NCBI RefSeq assembly: GCF_029369745.1
Contig: NZ_CP120210.1
Span: 4,154,001 to 4,218,000 of the forward strand
DNA from: Amycolatopsis sp. QT-25
GTDB lineage: Bacteria; Actinomycetota; Actinomycetes; Mycobacteriales; Pseudonocardiaceae
Direction of reading: 5' to 3'
DNA length: 64,000 bases
Part shown: in pieces, positions 1-7,890 of the stretch
Position numbering within the stretch: position 1 is the first letter of the stretch
How the letters are laid out: every line of letters begins with the position of its first letter
Program-made: the position numbers and the translations under genes
The notes under the pieces: generated by a model
Databases searched by the model: none
The model's input: the letters and a program-made list of their open reading frames with translations, nothing else
What the model was told of the DNA's origin: nothing

Positions 1-398
1 TGCGCGGAACGCTGCTCGATCTGGGTTCCGTCCTCGGTGAACCGGGTGCGCAGGATGCCGTGCCGGGCCACCACCGTGTCGAGCGCGCTCTCCAGCCCGT
101 CGATGTCCCAGCTACCGGAGATCTCGTGGTAGATGTGGCTGGCGGAGCCGATTTCGACCTGCCGGTCCCGGCCGATCAGATAGCCGCGTTGCAACGCGGT
201 CAGCGGCACGCCGGGCGGGGTGTCCAGATATTCGACCAGTTCGGCTTTGTGCGCCTTGACCTTCGCGATCAGTTCGGCGTCCATCCGCTCGCGCGGCCCC
301 TGCAGTTTCAGGTCCGAACCCGAGAGGCTGACGTTGAGCCCGCGCGAGCGCAGTTCGCGAACCACCCGAGCCGGGGTCTCTCGTTCGATCGTGGTCAT
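1..398 (-). CDS. NRPS N-terminus: TubC-type docking domain + Cy/C domain (partial)
   Basis: This is the first 132 codons of a nonribosomal peptide synthetase that runs off the left edge. Residues 1 to about 58 (start MTTIERETPARVVRELR) look like a TubC N-terminal docking domain, with the short alpha-beta pattern seen in other examples (LRSRGLNVSLSGSDLKLQG). From about residue 64 the sequence PLTALQRGYLIGRD begins a condensation-superfamily domain of the heterocyclisation (Cy) type; the active-site motif lies outside the window, so Cy versus C is undecided. The ATG overlaps the stop of the cupin-MetRS-carrier gene by four bases (ATGA), so the two are translationally coupled. The docking domain suggests that this protein receives its substrate in trans, plausibly from the carrier domain of that neighbour. 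Confidence 0.88.
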   Translation of the reverse strand, partial: MTTIERETPARVVRELRSRGLNVSLSGSDLKLQGPRERMDAELIAKVKAHKAELVEYLDTPPGVPLTALQRGYLIGRDRQVEIGSASHIYHEISGSWDIDGLESALDTVVARHGILRTRFTEDGTQIEQRSA

Positions 399-2668
399 CG
401 GCTCACCTCCGCGTGCTTGCGCACCACGTCCTCGGGCAGCTCCTTGACCAGGGTGTCGGCGAGCTCGGCGACGTCGCCTCCGGTGAACAGCGTCTCCAGC
501 GAGACGTCGGCGTCCAGCTGGTCGGTCAGCTGATACTGCAGTGCGACGGCTTGAATCGACTGCATTCCCAGCTCCGCCAGGGAGAGATGCGCCACCGGCT
601 CGTCGGCGGGCAGCCTCAGCACCTCGCGGACCATGTCGGACAGCCAGGGCAGCAGTGGCGACTCGGCGGCGGTTTCCTGTTTCTCCCCGAAGAACGTGCG
701 GCCGGCGAGGGTCACGGTGGTTCCCGCGGGGACCAGTTCCACCGTCCGCGGCCAGCTCCGTTCGGCGGGCAGTCCCAGTGCTTCGGCGAGGGCACCCGCG
801 AACCGGGGCACCACCGGGGTACCGCAGGTGGCCAGCAACCGGGCCGCGGCCACTTCGAGCGCGAGGGCGGTGCGCGCCTCGTCGGCCCAGTCACCGATCT
901 GCGCGGCGGCCGACTCCCCGGCCGCGAACACGCGGGTGTCTTCGACCAGGCCGAGAAGGTGGGCCGCGGCGGAGTTCAGAGAGAAACCGTCGGCGCCCAG
1001 TGCACGGGTCAGCGCGGTGAGCCGCTCGGTGAGCTTGGCCAGGAAGGCGGTGTGTTCCGGGGTCCAGATACCGGCGTCGGGGACCTTGCCGCCGTGGTCG
1101 CGGGCGAGCCGCTCGCCCAGGCCGGCGAGCCAGCCCTGCCAGTGGCCTTCCAGCGTTTCGCGGGTGAAGACGTCGAACTCGTCCGGATCGAAGTTGGTCC
1201 GCCTGCCCTCCGGGCGGGTCAGTGCCAGATAGAGCCGGTACGCGTCCGCGGTCTCCGGGCCGAGCACGTCGCGCCCCCACACCGCGTGACGGCGGCTGGT
1301 GGAGAACTTGCTCTGCTGGAGCAGGTAGAACTCGTTGACGTGGTAGTCGATGTCGGGCTCCCAGCCCGGATACGCCGCCCGGTAGAGCGCCGGGTACGCG
1401 ATCGGGTGGAAGAAGGTTCCGTCCGCCCCGAGGAAGTGCACGATCTTCCAGTCCGGGTCCGGATCGGCGGCTTTCCAGTCATGGCCGACGCGCGCCCCCA
1501 GGGCGCCGATGCCGTGCAGGAAGCTGTAGGCCAGGTCGACCCACGACCAGATCACCTGTCCGTCCACATCGGACTCGTCAGGAGGCAGTCCCCAGCCGGA
1601 GGGATGGGTCAGCGGGAACTCGACGGGGCCGCGGGAGAGCACCCGGGCGGCCAGTTCCTTGACCGAGGCGGGTACCCGGCCCCGGCGATGGTGGTCACGG
1701 ACGTAATCGGCGAGTTCGTGCAGGGACAGCTGATAGCGGCGCACGGTGCCACGGCGGGGCGGGGCGCCGGACTCGACCGACACCGGGTTGCCGAGGTCGG
1801 CCACGGAGTTGGGCTCGCGGCAGCCCTCGCAGATGTTGCCGCCGGTGGTCTGCCCGCAGGACGGGCAGGTGCCGGTGACGCCGGATTCGAAAAGGTACTT
1901 GCCCGATTCCGGGTCGAACAGCGCGTCGGCCTCGGTCAGCCGGACCGGAGCGGAGTCCGCCAGCGCGCCGAAGAAGGCGCGCAGCCCCTCCGGGTAGGTG
2001 TCGTCGACGCTGGTCGCGGTGAACTGATGGACTTCGATGTCCATCGCGGCAAAGGTTTCGCGGATCCGCTCGCTGTAGTGGGCCGCGGTGTCCAGCGCGC
2101 TGCGGCCTTCCTTCGCCGCGGCCGCCTCGACGTAGTTCTGGTAGTCGTCTGTACCACAGAGGTGCCATGCCTGGACGCCGTTCATTCGCTGGAACCGGGT
2201 GTAGGCGTCGGCGGCGAAGAACGGTCCCGCGAGGTGCCCCAGATGCAGATCCCCGTTCGGGGTCGGGGCGGAGGAGAACACGAAGACCGGACGCTCACCG
2301 AACCGGCGGCGCACCGATTCCCCGGCGGCGGCCGTCGCACGGGTGAGGTCGCGCCAGAAGAACGACACCAGTACCAGGTCGGTCTCCCCGTTGTTGGTGA
2401 CGTAGTGGGTTTCGAACGGGTCGAACCGGACGACCGTCCCGGCCTCGATCCGATGCGCGGCGCCGTCGACGACCAGGTCGCCGCCTCCGGCGACGAGGAC
2501 CCATATCTCGGTCTCGTCGTGCTGGTGGGTCAGCGACCGCACGCCGGGTGCCACCCGGCCCCAGGACGCCCCCACGCCCAGGTCGCCGCCCGTACCCGGA
2601 TCCAAGGTCGCGACATCGATGCCGAACGCCCGGGTCAGTCCTTCGCCGGTGAACGTACTGATCTCCAC
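395..2668 (-). CDS. Cupin + MetRS-like hydrazine synthetase with C-terminal carrier domain
   Basis: A 757-residue fusion. Residues 1-125 are a cupin with metal ligands in HQHDETE (H48, H50, E54) and H88. Residues about 125-660 are a class I methionyl-tRNA-synthetase-like domain with the HIGH-type motif HLGH at 142-145, a four-cysteine zinc knuckle (C267, C270, C279, C282) and a KMSKS-like KFSTS at 453-457. Residues about 670-757 are a carrier domain with the phosphopantetheine serine in GMQSIQAV (S704). Known cupin-MetRS didomain proteins (Spb40 of s56-p1, Tri28 of triacsin) couple N6-hydroxylysine to an amino acid, usually glycine: the MetRS domain esterifies and the cupin rearranges to an N-N bond. 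The hydroxylase and oxidase partners lie directly upstream. GTG 2668 is chosen because GGAGG sits about 9 bases before it; longer versions of the frame only overlap the oxidase. The C-terminal carrier is not part of the didomain enzymes I know. Confidence 0.92.
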   Translation of the reverse strand: MEISTFTGEGLTRAFGIDVATLDPGTGGDLGVGASWGRVAPGVRSLTHQHDETEIWVLVAGGGDLVVDGAAHRIEAGTVVRFDPFETHYVTNNGETDLVLVSFFWRDLTRATAAAGESVRRRFGERPVFVFSSAPTPNGDLHLGHLAGPFFAADAYTRFQRMNGVQAWHLCGTDDYQNYVEAAAAKEGRSALDTAAHYSERIRETFAAMDIEVHQFTATSVDDTYPEGLRAFFGALADSAPVRLTEADALFDPESGKYLFESGVTGTCPSCGQTTGGNICEGCREPNSVADLGNPVSVESGAPPRRGTVRRYQLSLHELADYVRDHHRRGRVPASVKELAARVLSRGPVEFPLTHPSGWGLPPDESDVDGQVIWSWVDLAYSFLHGIGALGARVGHDWKAADPDPDWKIVHFLGADGTFFHPIAYPALYRAAYPGWEPDIDYHVNEFYLLQQSKFSTSRRHAVWGRDVLGPETADAYRLYLALTRPEGRRTNFDPDEFDVFTRETLEGHWQGWLAGLGERLARDHGGKVPDAGIWTPEHTAFLAKLTERLTALTRALGADGFSLNSAAAHLLGLVEDTRVFAAGESAAAQIGDWADEARTALALEVAAARLLATCGTPVVPRFAGALAEALGLPAERSWPRTVELVPAGTTVTLAGRTFFGEKQETAAESPLLPWLSDMVREVLRLPADEPVAHLSLAELGMQSIQAVALQYQLTDQLDADVSLETLFTGGDVAELADTLVKELPEDVVRKHAEVSR

Positions 2669-2670
2669 GA

Positions 2671-3777
2671 TCAACTTCCTCCCATGTCGAGCAGGTCGGC
2701 CGCGCGGGCGGCGATGGCGGGCCCGAGCCGGTAGCCCGACCCGTTCGCCGCGCCCGCGAAGACGACCCGGCCATCGCCGAGCGCGCGCACCGTGGGCTCG
2801 CCGGTACCGCTGTAGGCGTCGCAGAAGACTCGTCCGGAGAGTCGGCCGGCGGCCATCGCGGGAGCGTGCCGCCGGAGGATCTCCCGTGCTTCGTGCAGGT
2901 TGTGTTCGGTCAGCCCTTTCGACGGGGCGTCCGGATCGACGTCCCATTCCGAGCAGGTGTAGCTGAAGAGCCAGTGCCCGCGTTCGGGCAAAGGCAGCAG
3001 AAAGGCGTCTTCGCGCTCGAAGATCACCGCCGCGTCGTGCGGGGCAGGCCGTCCGCCGACGTGCAGCGCGACGACCTTCTTCACCCTCGCCTCCAACGGG
3101 GCCACCATCGCCCGCCACGCGGGGGCGGCCAGCCACGGTCCCGGCGCGAGCACCACCTTGCCCGCGGTCAGCTCCTCGCCGGTGCCCAGCCGCAGGGCGA
3201 CGCCATCCCGGTGCTCGGTCACCGCGTCCACTCGGACCGCTTCGCCTATCTGGGCGTCCGTGCGCAGATCGGCGGTCAAGGCGCGGGTCACCTGGGCCAC
3301 GTCGGCGTAGTGGCCGCCTTGGACCGACCAGGCGGCCGCACCCGGCGGCAGGCTCACTTCATCCGGCAGGTCGCTGGTGGCGGTGAGCTCCGCCTCGGGC
3401 AGATAATCCGTGCGTAATCTCGGCTCGTCGGCGGCGGTGCCCACGACTCGCATGGCCACCGGACGAAGAGGAAGCCCAGGACGGTCCTGGACCAGCTTCC
3501 GGTAGTGCTCATGGCTGAAGCGGGCCATTTCGCGCACCGCCGCGGTGGCACCGCGCGGGATGTGCAACCCGGCCGACCGCAGCGAGGCTCCGCCACCGAC
3601 CAGTTCGCGGTCGAGCAGCAGCACCGACGCCCCCGGCGCGCGCCGGATGATTTCGCGAGCGGTCAGGCAGCCGATGATGCCCCCGCCCAGCACGGCGATG
3701 TCGACCTGGTCCCGGACGCCCGCCCGTCGGCCGCCGGCGGCGGCTCGGTGTGCGGTACCGGCCGTCGCCGCGCTCAC
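2671..3777 (-). CDS. FAD-dependent amine/amino-acid oxidase (hydrazine pathway)
   Basis: A 368-residue DadA/glycine-oxidase-type flavoprotein. The Rossmann FAD motif is near residue 30 (VLGGGIIGCLTAREI), a second FAD contact follows (RSAGLHI), and the C-terminal FAD-binding GAANGSGYRLGP is intact. In characterised hydrazine pathways an oxidase of this kind cuts the lysine-derived arm from the N6-amino-linked adduct, releasing a hydrazino acid such as hydrazinoacetic acid. Its position between the lysine hydroxylase and the cupin-MetRS gene is the same three-gene context. The GTG start at 3777 overlaps the hydroxylase stop by four bases (GTGA), and the stop is 2 bases before the next GTG start, so the three genes are one translational unit. 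The N-terminal ~20 residues before VRDQVDIAV are low complexity and could be leader. The substrate is inferred from context. Confidence 0.88.
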   Translation of the reverse strand: MSAATAGTAHRAAAGGRRAGVRDQVDIAVLGGGIIGCLTAREIIRRAPGASVLLLDRELVGGGASLRSAGLHIPRGATAAVREMARFSHEHYRKLVQDRPGLPLRPVAMRVVGTAADEPRLRTDYLPEAELTATSDLPDEVSLPPGAAAWSVQGGHYADVAQVTRALTADLRTDAQIGEAVRVDAVTEHRDGVALRLGTGEELTAGKVVLAPGPWLAAPAWRAMVAPLEARVKKVVALHVGGRPAPHDAAVIFEREDAFLLPLPERGHWLFSYTCSEWDVDPDAPSKGLTEHNLHEAREILRRHAPAMAAGRLSGRVFCDAYSGTGEPTVRALGDGRVVFAGAANGSGYRLGPAIAARAADLLDMGGS

Positions 3778-5102
3778 GTCCGGTCCAACGCGTCGGCGGT
3801 GTGCTTGCCCGCCCAGTCGATGAAGGGCTCCAGCTGTTCGTTGGAGTGCACCCCGAGCAACCGGTCCATGATCCGCTGGCTGCGCCATGCGACCAGGCTC
3901 AGATTCGGGTCGGCGAGGCCACGCTGCTCGCGGACCCCGTTCTGCAGGAACACCGAGCGGTCGCGGGGACCGTCCCAGCGGATGGCGAAATCCTTGTCCA
4001 CGTTGTATTCCTCGCCCTCCCGGGCGAGCCTGTCCTCCAGCGGCGACAGAAAATCCGCTGTCGCGGGGCGATAGCCGGTGGCCCACACCACGGAGTCGGC
4101 TTCGACGTGCTCGACCAGGCCCGGGTCGTCGTTGCTTTCCACGGTCAGATCCCACGCGTCGCGGTCGGCGGTGACACCGGTGACGGTCCGGTTGGGCAGG
4201 AGGGCGAAAAGGTCATCGGCGCCGTCGACGAACCGGCGGGCATAGCAGCGCTGATAGATCTCCCGCAGTGTGGACTCGGAGATCCCGTCGCTGGTCAACA
4301 CGTTCTGCGCGTTGAGCGCCACCCGGGCGGGTCGGTCGAGGTCGAAGAAGTAGTCGGAATAGCCCGGAACGAAGTACTCGTTGGTGAACGGCGTGTCGTC
4401 GATCGGGAAGTAGTTGTGCCGACGGGAAACCCAGGTCACCCGACGCGGAAGTTGGTCCACGGGGCGGGAAAGCAGGTCGAGGAAGACCTCGGCGCCGGAT
4501 TGCCCACCACCGACCACCGAAACGCGCTTTCCGGCGAAATCCCGGCTTTTGGCTACGAAATCAGCGACGTGGAACTGTGATGCGCCCAGTTTTCCGCGCG
4601 CGGGTTCGGGCACCCAGGGTTTCGTACCGATTCCCACCACGATGTTGTCCGCCGTGGCCGTTCGCTTGGTGGTGCGGACGACGAAACGCGACCCGTCGAA
4701 GTCGACCTCACGGACTTCTTCGCCGAAGCGGACGTTTTCGTTGGACGCACTGGCCCACTCGAGGTAGTTGCGGAACTCCTGCCGGGGCACGGCCTCGAAT
4801 CGGGCGTTGATGAAATGATAGATCCGGCCTTGTTCGTGCAAATAGGACAGGAATGAGAACCGGCTGGTGGGATCGGACAGCGTCACCAGGTCCTTGAGCA
4901 GCGACACCTGCAGGGTCGCGCCGGGTATCTGTTGTCCATCGTGCCAACCGAAACGCTCTTCTCGATCCAGGAAGAGGTTCGCGATCCCGTCCCGGCCGTG
5001 CAGCAAGGACGCCAGGCTGAGGTTCGCGGGCCCCACGCCGACGCCGAGGCAGTGGTAGTGTGCCGTCTCCTGTTCCGGACGACGCGGTAGAGGAGCAGTC
5101 AC
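3774..5102 (-). CDS. L-lysine N6-monooxygenase (N-hydroxylase)
   Basis: A 442-residue NADPH- and FAD-dependent N-hydroxylase of the IucD/PvdA/SidA family. FAD motif GVGVGPANLSLA is at about residues 20-31, the NADPH motif GGGQSGAEVFLDL at about 195-207 and the ATGYRP motif near 345. The family hydroxylates the side-chain amine of lysine or ornithine; lysine is preferred here because the next two genes are the oxidase and cupin-MetRS that use N6-hydroxylysine. It is the first gene of the minus-strand operon. GTG 5102 is supported by GGGGAG about 9 bases upstream. No siderophore transport or NIS synthetase genes are adjacent, which argues against a hydroxamate siderophore role for this copy. 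Confidence 0.92.
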   Translation of the reverse strand: MTAPLPRRPEQETAHYHCLGVGVGPANLSLASLLHGRDGIANLFLDREERFGWHDGQQIPGATLQVSLLKDLVTLSDPTSRFSFLSYLHEQGRIYHFINARFEAVPRQEFRNYLEWASASNENVRFGEEVREVDFDGSRFVVRTTKRTATADNIVVGIGTKPWVPEPARGKLGASQFHVADFVAKSRDFAGKRVSVVGGGQSGAEVFLDLLSRPVDQLPRRVTWVSRRHNYFPIDDTPFTNEYFVPGYSDYFFDLDRPARVALNAQNVLTSDGISESTLREIYQRCYARRFVDGADDLFALLPNRTVTGVTADRDAWDLTVESNDDPGLVEHVEADSVVWATGYRPATADFLSPLEDRLAREGEEYNVDKDFAIRWDGPRDRSVFLQNGVREQRGLADPNLSLVAWRSQRIMDRLLGVHSNEQLEPFIDWAGKHTADALDRT

Positions 5103-5700
5103 CTCGCGACTCTCCCCTCGCGCGCCGCGCCGGGCCGTCGTGGTTCGCTGTCATGGATCGTTTCGCGCATCGGGACCCCTTCCCGTACTGCCGTCACCTG
5201 ACCTGTCGTGAACGTCCGCAGTGCGTCGCGCCGATGATGGGTGCTCTCAGGCGCGATCGACCCAGCCCGGTTGGAGAAAATGCCGAAGTGGCTTCGTTCG
5301 CTGGATCGGAGCGACTGTCTCCGACGCTCGGCGCACCCCAGGTCCCACCGTCGCGATCAAACCGTCGCGGACCAGGACCACACCATGATCAATTGGCGCG
5401 TCAGCTTTGTCATCGCCATCACTGACGCCATCGGCAACGCTAGCACGTACATCACCGACAACACACGGCGGTTGGTGATCTTTTGATGAACCACGACGAA
5501 ATCTCTGTGTTTTATCCGTTTTCTTGCACCGTCCGCCACGTTCACGCCACCACCTGGCCGACCTCGACACAGCCGTTCCGACCATAGTCTGTCCTTTATG
5601 GACATAGCGATGGATCTTCCACTCGCCCTTCGGCTTGCGCCGAACGTGTGAAAATAGTTCTGCGGCTTGTCACTTCCCCACGTCCTGCCAAGCTGGAGCC
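5103..5700 (+). promoter_or_regulatory. Divergent promoter region of the hydrazine locus
   Basis: A 598-base stretch without a credible gene lies between the minus-strand hydroxylase operon and the plus-strand regulator operon. Part of it, around 5470-5530, is clearly AT-richer than the flanks. It must hold promoters for both arms. The only short motif I can point to is the inverted repeat at 5590-5604. Short reading frames in it show no family motif. Confidence 0.6.
5590..5604. promoter_or_regulatory. Short inverted repeat, possible operator
   Basis: TGTCC, five spacer bases, GGACA: a 5-5-5 inverted repeat about 97 bases upstream of the chosen start of the plus-strand regulator. Position and symmetry fit an operator, but such short repeats also arise by chance. 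Confidence 0.3.
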
Positions 5701-7890
5701 GTGAAAGATCCGGAGGAGATTATCGATAGCCTGACAGGAAACCGGCTGACGACGATCACGGGGGGCGCTCCGCCTGCCAGGACCGAAGCGATCATCCAGG
5801 CCACACGGGCCGTGAAAAACGATTATTCCAGTGTCACGATCCTGACGGCCGGCCGTCTCCCGGATACGTTCGCGCAAGCCGCGGCCGCCGCGTTAGGAGT
5901 CGTGGAGCGACCGGCCGAGCCTCTCTTCGAGGCCTTGCGCGCACCATTGCGGCACGGCCGTCCGCTACTGGCCGTCCGGGGCTGCGGCCACGACTGCGCG
6001 GACGTCACCGAACTGATCGCCGATCTGCTGGAGCATTGCCCGAATCTGACGATCTTGGCCGAATCGTCCGATCGGCTTCGCATCCGCGCGGAACACGTCA
6101 TCACCTTGCCCGGCCGTTGGAACCCTCCTGACGAAGAGAGAATCGCGCGACTGGCCACCTTCTCCGCGCACTGTCGCACTTTCGACGCCAGAATGGCGGC
6201 GGCTCTGGCGGGAGTCACGCCGGCCGAGGCCGAGGCCACCCTGTCCCGGCTGACGGCGGAGGGCCTGATCCAGCGGGATGAGGACGGCTGGCGCCTGTCG
6301 CCGGAGGTTCACGAGATTCTGCCCCCGCCGGGAAACGACGTGATGGAGCGGCGCGTCGGTTGGGCGGCGGAAGAATCCGCAGAGCTTCGAGCCGCTGTCG
6401 AGACCGGCGGAGACTGGCGTGACCGGTTCGACTTGATCGCCGATGACCTGCGGGCCACCGTGCGCGCGGCGACCGGACCGGATGCTCGCCACCACGAAAT
6501 CGCCCGCACCTTGGCCGAACTCCTGTACGCGCGACAATTGCTGGCCGAAGCACGAAGCACCTTCGAACTGGCGGCCGGGCTGGCACCCGACGACCGCACG
6601 GCGGCGCGTGACCTGCGCTCCGCCGCCGACGTCGCCATGAGTGAACATCGGGGCGAGCCCGCGTTCACGCTGCTTCAGCGGGCCGCGGAACGCGCCATGT
6701 CGGGCGGTGACGGATCGGGAGCGGCGATCGCCCTCGCCTACGCGGTCTGCGTCGGGAACCGGTTCCCGGCCACGTTCACCGATCTGGTCCCCCACGAACG
6801 GCTGGTCACCCTGATGGCCGAAGCCGAGCATGCCGCACCGGACGGCGATCCGGTCGCCGAGGCCTATCTCGCGGCCGCGCGGGCGTGGAACGCCACCGGC
6901 GAGAAGACCACCCCCGATCCGGACCTGACCGTCATCGCGCTGGACGCCGCCCGTGCCACCGACCAGCCGGTGCTGATCTCCGCGGCGCTGGACGCGGTGG
7001 CCAGCGCGGACGGCGCCGCCGGCCGCTTCGCCCGCGCCCACCTTTCCTCCAACGAGCGGCTGTCACTGTTCGAGAAGCTCCCCCGCCACGAACCCGGCAT
7101 CGGAGTCGAGGTCATCGACACGCTGCACGTCGTGCCGCTGGTCGCGCTCGCCGCGGGAAGGCTTCCGGACGCGGTACGCGCGGCCGAGACGTCCTGGGAA
7201 GACCCCTTTCGGGGCCTCTACATGCGGGCGAGCAAATTCGTCGTGCCGCTTTCCCTCAGTGGCCGGTTCGACGAAGCGCTGGAGTACGCGGAAACCACCT
7301 GGGAGGCATGGGAACGTCTAGGCCGTCCTGCGGCCCGCTGGATGGCTCCCGCGGCCTTGGCCGCAGGCATGGTGCACGGCCTCCGCGGGAACACCTCGGG
7401 CTACGACACCTGGGCGGACCGGGCACTGACCTTGTCGGAGCCCGGCGTGCACAGCGGGCTCCGGGAGAGTTTCACGGCATTCGTCGTCCCCCGTGTCGCA
7501 CTGCACCACGGTGACGTCCGGACCGCGGAAACCGCGGCACCGATACCGAAAGGTGAGTGGTACGACAGCCCGCACCAGTTCTACGACGCCTACGCCTGGG
7601 CGGTCGCCGCGGAGACCGCGGTCGTGGCCGGCACTCCCGGGGCGGAAGCGCTGCTGGCCACCGCCGAACCCGCCGCGAAAGAAAACCTTTGGGCGGCGGC
7701 ATGTCTGGCCCGCGCCCACGGCAGGGCGCACGGCGACCACGCAGCGGTGAAAGAAGCGATCGCCGGTTGGGAAACCATCGGCGCCCGCTTCGAACGAGCC
7801 TGCACCCTCTGCCTGCTCCCCGAGCGGAGGGCGGAGGGTGTCGCGGAACTGGCCGCGCTGAACTGCCGACCTCCCGCCACGCCGCTATGA
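5701..7890 (+). CDS. AfsR/LuxR-like (STAND-type) protein without P-loop or DNA-binding domain
   Basis: A 729-residue protein with the layout of the ATPase and helical-repeat part of AfsR/LAL regulators. The N-terminal stretch RLTTITGGAPPARTEA sits where such proteins carry GPGGVGKT; the Walker A lysine and glycine pattern is gone. A winged-helix-like segment follows (LAGVTPAEAEATLSRL, about residue 180), then a long alanine-rich helical region resembling TPR repeats (about 250-700). I see neither a C-terminal LuxR helix-turn-helix nor an N-terminal SARP domain. GTG 5701 is chosen because the protein-like sequence begins there; an in-frame TTG at 5635 is possible. The stop overlaps the EamA gene by ATGA. 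It is probably a pathway regulator acting through protein contacts, or a degenerate one; the regulatory role is inferred. Confidence 0.65.
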   Translation: MKDPEEIIDSLTGNRLTTITGGAPPARTEAIIQATRAVKNDYSSVTILTAGRLPDTFAQAAAAALGVVERPAEPLFEALRAPLRHGRPLLAVRGCGHDCADVTELIADLLEHCPNLTILAESSDRLRIRAEHVITLPGRWNPPDEERIARLATFSAHCRTFDARMAAALAGVTPAEAEATLSRLTAEGLIQRDEDGWRLSPEVHEILPPPGNDVMERRVGWAAEESAELRAAVETGGDWRDRFDLIADDLRATVRAATGPDARHHEIARTLAELLYARQLLAEARSTFELAAGLAPDDRTAARDLRSAADVAMSEHRGEPAFTLLQRAAERAMSGGDGSGAAIALAYAVCVGNRFPATFTDLVPHERLVTLMAEAEHAAPDGDPVAEAYLAAARAWNATGEKTTPDPDLTVIALDAARATDQPVLISAALDAVASADGAAGRFARAHLSSNERLSLFEKLPRHEPGIGVEVIDTLHVVPLVALAAGRLPDAVRAAETSWEDPFRGLYMRASKFVVPLSLSGRFDEALEYAETTWEAWERLGRPAARWMAPAALAAGMVHGLRGNTSGYDTWADRALTLSEPGVHSGLRESFTAFVVPRVALHHGDVRTAETAAPIPKGEWYDSPHQFYDAYAWAVAAETAVVAGTPGAEALLATAEPAAKENLWAAACLARAHGRAHGDHAAVKEAIAGWETIGARFERACTLCLLPERRAEGVAELAALNCRPPATPL

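Noticed and set aside
413-2734. A 773-codon plus-strand reading frame opposite the cupin-MetRS gene.
   Set aside because: No domain motifs; its length is a result of high GC third positions on the opposite strand, and the minus-strand frame has intact catalytic motifs.
3774-5102. A hydroxamate siderophore pathway based on the N-hydroxylase, MbtH, SIP and exporter genes.
   Set aside because: The hydroxylase is coupled to the oxidase and cupin-MetRS, which specify hydrazine chemistry; MbtH and SIP belong to separate operons 26-54 kb away.
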